Part shown: one piece after another, positions 33,828 through 39,727 of the stretch
Numbering within the stretch: position 1 is the stretch's first letter
How the letters are laid out: each line of letters opens with the position of its first letter
Assembly (NCBI GenBank): GCA_034722995.1
Contig: JAYEOL010000063.1
Span: forward strand, 1-39,727
Source of the DNA: Candidatus Cloacimonadota bacterium
GTDB taxonomy: Bacteria > Cloacimonadota > Cloacimonadia > JGIOTU-2
Direction: 5' to 3'
DNA: 39,727 nucleotides
Position numbers and translations under genes: made by a program
The notes under the pieces: generated by a model
The model's input: only the letters and a program-made list of their open reading frames with translations
The model's database searches: none
Told to the model about the DNA's origin: nothing

Positions 33828-33971
33828 TTAGTTTTTTAAACCTCTTATAATTTATTGTAACTAAAAATACTAATTTTTTATGTCAATTATTTTATCATTA
33901 ATTGTAGATAAATTTTAATTTAAATAAAAGGTTGACGAAAAAAATCATTAAAAAATTTTTTGAAAACTTAT

Positions 33972-34667
33972 ATGAAAGATAAAAGAAAAAAATTCGTAAT
34001 AGCCATTGACGGACCTGCCAGTTCAGGGAAGAGCACAACCGCAAAACTGTTAGCGAAAAAACTGAAATGTGTCTATATTGATAGCGGAGCGATGTATAGA
34101 GCAGTTGCTCTCTTTTTAAAAGATAATAATATTGATTTAGAGAATGAAACTGCACTCAAAGAGATATTAGATAAAATTAATATAGAAATACTTTACAATT
34201 CTGAAAAAGACGAAAACATTATTTTGCTAAATGGAAAAGATGTATCTATGGCAATTCGGAATTCTGAGATTACTAATTATTCTTCAATTATAGCTACGAA
34301 AAAGATTGTTCGTGAAAAAATGGTGCAATTTCAAAGAATGCTCGCTAAAAATCAATCAATTATAATGGATGGGAGAGATATAGGAACAGTTGTATTCCCG
34401 GATGCGGATTTCAAATTCTTTTTAACTGCTTCTTTGAACGAAAGAGCTAAAAGAAGATTTCTTGAAATGAAAAACAAATCCGCAATATGGCCGACTGATA
34501 ACATTTCATTGGAAAGAATTAAAGAAGAACTAAAATGGCGCGATAGGACAGATAGTAATAGAAAGATTTCTCCTCTTAAAAAGGCAAAAGATGCAATTCT
34601 GATTGATACTACTAACCTTACAATTGAGGAGCAGGTAAAAGAAATTTTAAATATTTTAAAAAAATGA
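33972..34667 (+). CDS. cmk: Cytidylate kinase
   Basis: 231 residues from the ATG at 33972. The frame also allows a TTG at 33960, but the ATG form matches the family start. P-loop AIDGPASSGKST (residues 11-22), SGAMYRAVAL, MDGRDIGTVVFPDADFKFFLTAS and RDRTDSNRKISPLKKAKDA are all classical. It phosphorylates CMP and dCMP. It opens a cmk-plsC-ispH-rpsA series whose order is common in bacteria; plsC overlaps its end by 4 bases (ATGA). The upstream gap has a TTGACG at 33932-33937 but no good -10 at the expected distance. Confidence 0.95.
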   Translation: MKDKRKKFVIAIDGPASSGKSTTAKLLAKKLKCVYIDSGAMYRAVALFLKDNNIDLENETALKEILDKINIEILYNSEKDENIILLNGKDVSMAIRNSEITNYSSIIATKKIVREKMVQFQRMLAKNQSIIMDGRDIGTVVFPDADFKFFLTASLNERAKRRFLEMKNKSAIWPTDNISLERIKEELKWRDRTDSNRKISPLKKAKDAILIDTTNLTIEEQVKEILNILKK

Positions 34668-35263
34668 AATTACATTATAGACTTATACATTCATTAATTT
34701 TACTAATAATGAAAGTTTTATGGAATTTAAAAGTTATTGGATTAGAAAAGCTTAGATTTACAGAAGGAGGAATTGTTTGCGCAAATCATCAAAGTGTATT
34801 TGACCCACCTTTTTTAGGCTCGGTTTTGCCAACTGAATCTTATTATCTTGCAAAATCGGAATTATTTAAAAATAAATTTTTGGGGAGCATCCTAAAATCA
34901 ATCAATGCAATACCTATTAGAAGGCATAGATTTTCCGGAAGCAGTATTAAAAAATGTGAGGAGTTACTCAAAAAACAAAAGACCCTTGTAATTTTTCCTG
35001 AAGGGAGCAGGAAATCTTTTACCGCTAAACCAGGTATTGCAAGAATTGCATTAGCATCTAATGCAAAGATTTTTCCTGTTAAGATATTGAATATTACCAG
35101 ATTTAAAGATTGCTTCTTTGGGAGAAATAATTTAACTTTCATATTCAATAAGCCCTTTTTCTTGGAATGGAATAAAGATGTTGCAGACGAGAAGCCGGAT
35201 TATAAAAAATTTGCCCAAAAAATTTTGGATACAATTAATAGCATTAAAGCCAATGAAAATTAA
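34664..35263 (+). CDS. plsC: 1-acyl-sn-glycerol-3-phosphate acyltransferase
   Basis: 199 residues, at the short end for PlsC. The HX4D motif is NHQSVFD, LAKSELFKNKFLG and NAIPIRRH follow (block II), and FPEGSR (block III) is intact. One hydrophobic segment near the N-terminus (LIHSLILLIMKVLW) would anchor it to the inner membrane. It acylates lysophosphatidic acid to phosphatidic acid. Overlaps with cmk (4 bases) and with ispH (11 bases) show strong coupling across the operon. Confidence 0.9.
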   Translation: MKLHYRLIHSLILLIMKVLWNLKVIGLEKLRFTEGGIVCANHQSVFDPPFLGSVLPTESYYLAKSELFKNKFLGSILKSINAIPIRRHRFSGSSIKKCEELLKKQKTLVIFPEGSRKSFTAKPGIARIALASNAKIFPVKILNITRFKDCFFGRNNLTFIFNKPFFLEWNKDVADEKPDYKKFAQKILDTINSIKANEN

Positions 35264-36083
35264 ATTAGCTGAGCATTCAGGGTTTTGCTTTGGAGTAAAA
35301 AGAGCAATTAAAATTGCACTTAAAACCGCTCAACAAAATAGTAAAGCAGCAACATTAGGACCAATTATCCATAATCCACAAATGGTTTCATATTTAGAAA
35401 AGCTGGGGATTGGCTTTATAGATAATATTGATGATATTACTGATGAGACAATAATTATTCGCTCGCATGGTATTACATCTAAAGATTACAAAAAATTATT
35501 AGATAAGAATGTAAATATTGTGGATGCAACTTGTCCATTTGTAAAGTCAGCTCAAGAATATGCCCAAAAATTGACAAAGGAAGGCTTTCAACTTGTCATT
35601 TTAGGTGAAAAAGAGCATCCTGAAGTGGCTGCTCTTCTCAGTTATATTGATGATAACGCTATCATTGTTGAAGATCCTGAAGAAAGTTTTAGCTTGCCCG
35701 TGGATAGAAAAATTGGCTTGATTGCCCAAACTACACAAAGAGAAGATAAATTTGAGAGATTGGCAGTAAAATTACTCAGAAAATGTAAAGGATTATATAT
35801 TGTAAAAACTATCTGCCATGCAACACTACTCAGACAGGAATCAACAAAAAATTTGGCGCAAACTGCTGATATTATGATTGTGATTGGTGGAAAAAATAGT
35901 GCAAATACCGCTCGTCTTGCAGAAATAGCAAAATCAGAGAAATGTAGAACTTATTATATTGAGACTGCCGAAGAGTTGAAAGAAGAATGGTTTAAAAATG
36001 TTGACACTGTTGGAATAACAGCTGGTGCTTCTACACCAGAATGGATAATAAATGAAGTTAAAAAGAGAATTTCCGATATGTAG
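35253..36083 (+). CDS. ispH: 4-hydroxy-3-methylbut-2-enyl diphosphate reductase
   Basis: 276 residues from the ATG at 35253. A longer frame from 35178 exists, but its extra residues overlap plsC and lie outside the family. Three [4Fe-4S] ligands are present: C12 (SGFCFGV), C94 (VDATCPFV) and C188 (KTICHATLLRQ). H40 (PIIHNPQ), H72 (RSHGI) and the EHPEV loop (H122, E124) line the active site. The C-terminal AGASTPEWIINEV ends the family pattern. It is the last step of the MEP isoprenoid pathway. ispH next to rpsA mirrors the ispH-rpsA fusions known in some Firmicutes; here the genes are separate. Confidence 0.96.
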   Translation: MKIKLAEHSGFCFGVKRAIKIALKTAQQNSKAATLGPIIHNPQMVSYLEKLGIGFIDNIDDITDETIIIRSHGITSKDYKKLLDKNVNIVDATCPFVKSAQEYAQKLTKEGFQLVILGEKEHPEVAALLSYIDDNAIIVEDPEESFSLPVDRKIGLIAQTTQREDKFERLAVKLLRKCKGLYIVKTICHATLLRQESTKNLAQTADIMIVIGGKNSANTARLAEIAKSEKCRTYYIETAEELKEEWFKNVDTVGITAGASTPEWIINEVKKRISDM

Positions 36084-36172
36084 TAAAATATTAAAATAAA
36101 AATTAATTTAAGAGGATAAAATTGGAAAGTAAATGTCATAAATAGGCATCCTCAATAAAAATTGGAGGAAGT

Positions 36173-38311
36173 ATGGAAGATAATGTAAAAATAGGAAAAG
36201 CGAAAGAAAAAATAACATCAGAAAATAAAGAGAACAAGGAGAAAAAAAATAAGAAAATTGATAATGATTTGAGAACTAAAAAAGGAAAAAAATTAGAGCC
36301 CAAACTCTCTAAGCAAACACCCAAGAAATCTCAAACATCTAAAGGTAAAACTTTAAGAATAAGTAAAGAAAAAGAAGATGAAAAAGATACCAAAGAATCT
36401 TCTAAAACGGCTGATAATACAGTCAAAAAGACTGTTCAAGAATCTCATATTAAAGAAAAAGAGACAGTTCAAAAAGAAAAAGTCGTTAAAAAATCTAAAG
36501 CTAAAGAAATTGATAAGAAGAATAAAAAAGTTAAAACTAAAAAAGAGAAACCAGAATCAGTTACTGAGTATAAGCAGGAATTAGAAAAAGAAACTATTCA
36601 ATCTGAAAAATTCAAACTATCTGAAACATCCTCTTTTGAAAATCAAATCAAGATGTATGAGAAGACAATGGAAACTGTTAAATCTGGAAATGTTGTTGAA
36701 GGAACTATTATTCGGGTAGATTCAAATGAAGTATTAGTTGATATTGGTTTTAAAGCGGAAGGTATAATCTCAGTTTCAGAATTTAAAGACCCAGAAGAAG
36801 CTAAGATTGGTAATAAAATATGGGTATACATTATACGAAAAGAAGGTAAGCGAGGAAGGCCTTATTTATCAAAGAGAAGAGCTGACCTTCAACGGCATTG
36901 GGAAGGATTAGCGGAGTGCTATAAAAACAGTAAGAAGGTTAGTGGAAAAATCATAAAAAGAGTAAAAGGTGGTATGATTGTTGATTGTAATTCAATAAAT
37001 GCCTTTTTACCTGCTTCTCAAGTCTCAACCAAAATCCTTCCAAATTTTGACCATCTGGTAGGTAAAGATTTTGATTTTAAAATAATAAGCTTTAATCGTA
37101 GAAAAGAGAATATCGTACTTTCAAGAAAATTTGTTATTGAGGAAGAACTAACCAAGAAAAAGACTGGCTTATTAGAGAAATTAAAAGAGGGAATTGAAAT
37201 TGATGGCGTTGTAAAAAATATTATGGAATATGGTGTTTTTGTTGACCTTGGTGGTATAGATGGTCTACTTCATATTTCAGCTATGTCCTGGGGTCATATT
37301 GGACATCCCTCGGAAATGCTTAACATTGGTGATAAGATTAAAGTAAAAGTCCTCTCCTTTGATAAAGAGGCTGGAAAAGTAGCATTAGGACTAAAACAGT
37401 TAGTTCCACATCCCTGGAAAAATATTGAGATTAAATATCCTGAAGGTTCAAAGGTTGCAGGTAAGGTTACGAATATCACCAATTATGGAGCTTTTGTTGA
37501 GCTTGAAAAGGGTGTTGAAGGCCTTATACATATTTCTGAGATGTCCTGGACAAAACAGATATCAAATCCCAGACAACTGCTTAAAGTTGGAGATTCCGTT
37601 GATGCAATTGTGCTTTCGGTAGATAAAGATGAACATCGTATTTCATTAGGACTTAAACAGGTTGAGCCAAATCCATGGCTTACTATTGATGTAAGACATC
37701 CTGTTGGGTCCAAGATAACTGGAAGAATTAAAAACATTACGAATTTTGGTGCCTTTATTGAAGTAGAAAAGGATATTGATGGGTTGATACATATCTCTGA
37801 TCTGTCCTGGACCAAACGAATCTTACATCCATCCGAAGTTCTAAAAAAAGGTCAGAAAGTTGAAGTAGTTATTCTGTCAATTGATAAAGTTATGCAGAGA
37901 ATTGCTCTTGGAATTAAACAGCTTAAACCTGACCCATGGAAAGATATTGAGGAAAATTTTCCAATTAATTCTGAACATACAGTAAAAATTATCATGATAA
38001 TTCCTAAAGGGGCATTGATTTCTACTAAGAGTGAAGTAGAGGGTTTTATCCCGACTTCTCACCTTGGGATTCCCGGATTGGAAAGTTCTGAATTAGCATT
38101 TGATATCGGTGAAGAATTACCTGTAAAAGTGATTGAAGTAGATAGAGAAAATAGAAGATTAATATTTAGTGTGAAAACATTCTTTTTTGGTAGAGAAGAG
38201 AAAGAAATAAATGATTTTGTGAGCGCACATCTTGAAAAGATTAAAGCAAAGCGCAAGGAAATAGAAAAAAAATTAAAAGAACAAAAGGCAACTGAAAAAA
38301 ATAGTAATTAG
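36173..38311 (+). CDS. rpsA: Ribosomal protein S1-like, six S1 domains plus Lys-rich N-terminal extension
   Basis: 712 residues. A 165-residue, low-complexity, highly charged N-terminal region (47 lysines in the first 150 residues) precedes six S1/OB repeats starting near residue 172 (GNVVEGTIIRVDS), then KKVSGKIIKRVKGG, IEIDGVVKNIMEYGVFVDLGG, SKVAGKVTNITNYGAFVEL, SKITGRIKNITNFGAFIEV and a divergent sixth (HTVKIIMIIPKGALIS). Domains three to five carry the canonical IHIS.MSW. S1 helps the 30S subunit bind mRNA. Typical S1 lacks such an extension. TTGGAGGAAG ahead of the ATG is a strong ribosome-binding site and fixes the start. It ends with a K/E-rich tail and a good terminator. Confidence 0.9.
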   Translation: MEDNVKIGKAKEKITSENKENKEKKNKKIDNDLRTKKGKKLEPKLSKQTPKKSQTSKGKTLRISKEKEDEKDTKESSKTADNTVKKTVQESHIKEKETVQKEKVVKKSKAKEIDKKNKKVKTKKEKPESVTEYKQELEKETIQSEKFKLSETSSFENQIKMYEKTMETVKSGNVVEGTIIRVDSNEVLVDIGFKAEGIISVSEFKDPEEAKIGNKIWVYIIRKEGKRGRPYLSKRRADLQRHWEGLAECYKNSKKVSGKIIKRVKGGMIVDCNSINAFLPASQVSTKILPNFDHLVGKDFDFKIISFNRRKENIVLSRKFVIEEELTKKKTGLLEKLKEGIEIDGVVKNIMEYGVFVDLGGIDGLLHISAMSWGHIGHPSEMLNIGDKIKVKVLSFDKEAGKVALGLKQLVPHPWKNIEIKYPEGSKVAGKVTNITNYGAFVELEKGVEGLIHISEMSWTKQISNPRQLLKVGDSVDAIVLSVDKDEHRISLGLKQVEPNPWLTIDVRHPVGSKITGRIKNITNFGAFIEVEKDIDGLIHISDLSWTKRILHPSEVLKKGQKVEVVILSIDKVMQRIALGIKQLKPDPWKDIEENFPINSEHTVKIIMIIPKGALISTKSEVEGFIPTSHLGIPGLESSELAFDIGEELPVKVIEVDRENRRLIFSVKTFFFGREEKEINDFVSAHLEKIKAKRKEIEKKLKEQKATEKNSN

Positions 38312-38337
38312 AGAATTTGAGCGAAGGTCAAATGATT

Positions 38338-38371
38338 GGGGAGAGGTGCTAACTTCTTCCCTTTTCTTTTT
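38338..38371 (+). terminator. Rho-independent terminator after rpsA
   Basis: GGGGAGA (38338-38344) pairs with TCTTCCC (38355-38361, one G-T) around a 10-base loop, then TTTTCTTTTT. It closes the cmk-rpsA operon, 27 bases after the stop. The convergent nuclease gene ends at 38370, so the region serves both. Confidence 0.7.
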
Positions 38372-39284
38372 AAAAAACTGGAAATTTTGCCATTACTGGT
38401 CTGTGGTCTGAAATAATTTGAAAATAGTTAATTATATTATCGTCCAATCTTAATGTTTCTATACTTCCATTATCAAATTCATCAAAACAATCTTTTGAAA
38501 TTAGTATATGGTCAATTAAGCTGTAATAGGGGTAATGAGGCCAGGAAGCATAATATTGATTTCCAGCAAGAGGCCAGGTTAAAAATTTATAATTTGTTGA
38601 ATCAGCAATAAAGACATTAAAAGAATTTTCCTCTTCAGGGTCGTCAATTTCGTCATTCCAATCGCCTGCAACGATGTAATCTTTTTCTTCTTCAATTGCG
38701 ACTTTTCCATCAATATAGTTTTTCAAGGAGCAAGCAGCCGCCCTTCGTCTATCAATCTCTTCCCATCCACTACCTGATTTTAGATGTAAAATTATTAAAT
38801 TAAAATCAAAAAGATTTCCATCCTTTTCTGCTATGATTTCCAGCAACAAAGGAGGTCTTGTAAAAGCATACCAATCTCCCCAAAACAATTGGCTGTAAGA
38901 TGTTATCTCTATCATATCCTTTTTGTAAATTATTCCTGTTTTTAGATAGTAACCATTATAAGTATCTTCAGAATATAAACCATCATATTCAGATAAATTA
39001 GCAATTAATTGATTAAGTGAGGCAGTATCTGTTATTTCTTGAAGAGCAAAAATATCAACATCTGAATCTCTGATAACCTTTTCTACTTTACTGATGGTTG
39101 TCTGCCCTTTTTTCGGAAATTCCTGGATATTCCAGGTAACTATTTCTAAAGTACTTTCTTCGCCAAAAGCAAGTGTATCCTCACCATTAGTATTCTCAAC
39201 AGGATTGTTCTCTCCGCAACTAATAAGGCAAGATAGTAAAAATCCAATTATTAAGAATTTTAAATATTTCCCTTGAAAATCCAT
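38370..39284 (-). CDS. Endonuclease/exonuclease/phosphatase-family lipoprotein
   Basis: 304 residues. Lipobox LISC with Cys23 (hydrophobic run FLIIGFLLSCL before it). The DNase-I-like fold is clear: EIVTWNIQEF (Asn), IFALQEITD (Glu, metal), LIILHLKSGSG, VAGDWNDEI (Asp, Asn), SLIDHILIS and the closing ISDHRPVMAKF (Asp-His). Catalytic residues look intact. Such proteins cut nucleic acid or hydrolyse phosphoesters; here lipid anchoring suggests an outer-surface or periplasmic role. It converges with rpsA and is preceded by alternative hairpins at 39318-39357. The exact substrate is unknown. Confidence 0.82.
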   Translation of the reverse strand: MDFQGKYLKFLIIGFLLSCLISCGENNPVENTNGEDTLAFGEESTLEIVTWNIQEFPKKGQTTISKVEKVIRDSDVDIFALQEITDTASLNQLIANLSEYDGLYSEDTYNGYYLKTGIIYKKDMIEITSYSQLFWGDWYAFTRPPLLLEIIAEKDGNLFDFNLIILHLKSGSGWEEIDRRRAAACSLKNYIDGKVAIEEEKDYIVAGDWNDEIDDPEEENSFNVFIADSTNYKFLTWPLAGNQYYASWPHYPYYSLIDHILISKDCFDEFDNGSIETLRLDDNIINYFQIISDHRPVMAKFPVF

Positions 39285-39727
39285 TTCTCTTTGTTTTGAT
39301 CCGGGGTAAACCCAAATCTACCCTATGTGGGTAGCAACAGGTTTATCCAGTTGCTACAATAAACCGAGATGCACATCTGTTCTTAAAACCATCTTTAACT
39401 TTCATTCTCTTTTCAGGTTTGGCAATCAGACGGTTGCATCACAATTTGTCGGGGTATAAACCTTTCATCCGATTACTCATTTTTTAGTTTTTTAATCTTA
39501 ATATTTTTTTGTGTTTTTTTGTGTGATTTCGTGGCAAATATCAATCACCAATGTTTTCTATCCGAATGCCGAAATTTTAAATCAGGCAATTTCTTTGCAT
39601 TTATCTGAAATCTATATGACCAGTATTCACCCGACTTACTCCAGGTAAATCTTAACTGCCAGCAATGCAAATCTCTATAAATATTTATTCCCTGCGAGAC
39701 TAATTTATGTTCCTTAAAATTATAATA
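39285..39727. other. 443-base terminal stretch without a gene
   Basis: No coding frame of useful length. It holds the paired hairpins at 39318-39357, a short repeat-like TGTGTGATTTCGTGGCAAAT at 39514-39533 that resembles the PorV-type gene's 5' region, and ordinary AT-rich sequence. It continues off the window edge. Confidence 0.5.
39318..39357. repeat. Overlapping alternative hairpins
   Basis: CTACCC (39318-39323) pairs with GGGTAG (39329-39334). GTAGCAAC (39331-39338) pairs with GTTGCTAC (39350-39357). The two stems share GTAG at 39331-39334, so only one can form at a time. The site lies about 34 bases ahead of the nuclease-fold lipoprotein gene (minus strand). Confidence 0.55.

Noticed and set aside
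35178-35252. Longer ispH start at 35178
   Set aside because: The extra 25 residues lie inside plsC and outside the IspH family; Met at 35253 matches the family start.

Overview
The window is AT-rich chromosomal DNA from a Gram-negative-type bacterium. I infer a member of the FCB superphylum, most likely Cloacimonadota-like. The reasons are an OmpP1/PorV-type barrel, a second outer membrane barrel ending in Phe, several lipoproteins, a clostripain-like protease with a type IX/FlgD-like C-terminal domain, a TPR lipoprotein next to a DUF5683-like membrane protein, and many short palindromic intergenic repeats. Ordinary genes stop at TGA and encode Trp as TGG, so the genetic code looks standard. 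I see no tRNA, rRNA, IS element, prophage or CRISPR array.

Layout. 1-5927 (+): 3' end of a CorC-type protein, a DUF3108 protein, a VanZ-like protein, hisS, an MntA/HepT (MNT/HEPN) toxin-antitoxin pair lodged between hisS and aspS, then aspS and a DUF2809 membrane protein. 5928-6096: a repeat cluster between convergent genes. 6097-7281 (-): pgk. 7630-14052 (+): a lysine-2,3-aminomutase-like radical SAM enzyme, a nucleotide-sugar dehydrogenase, and a two-gene flavoprotein amine/amino-acid dehydrogenase. 14053-14258: a convergent junction with tandem DnaA-box-like 9-mers. 14259-24682 (-): a secreted C11 protease, then a surface-polysaccharide cluster of two GT9 and four GT4 glycosyltransferases, a polysaccharide pyruvyl transferase split by one in-frame TGA, and a TagD-like cytidylyltransferase. 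24718-28053 (-): butyrate kinase and two outer membrane proteins. 28136-33827 (-): PcrA/UvrD helicase, an envelope cassette (small lipoprotein, DUF5683-like protein, TPR lipoprotein) and a WecA/TagO-like initiating transferase. 33972-38311 (+): cmk-plsC-ispH-rpsA, with a long Lys-rich extension on S1. 38370-39284 (-): a nuclease-fold lipoprotein. The last 443 bases hold hairpins and no gene.

How the genes fit together. The dehydrogenase at 8946, the transferase at 32754, the TagD-like enzyme and the glycosyltransferases together point to an outer-surface polysaccharide (O-antigen or capsule type). The iron-sulfur flavoprotein pair, the radical SAM enzyme and butyrate kinase suggest amino-acid fermentation, although none is proved to share a pathway.

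Points most worth a second look: the single TGA in an otherwise intact pyruvyl transferase frame; the toxin-antitoxin pair inside a two-synthetase cluster; several families of short palindromic repeats, one of which supplies the C-terminus of an enzyme; the DnaA-box pair at a convergent junction; and the unusual module order in the 684-residue flavoprotein. I found no clear-cut new defence or multi-gene system.
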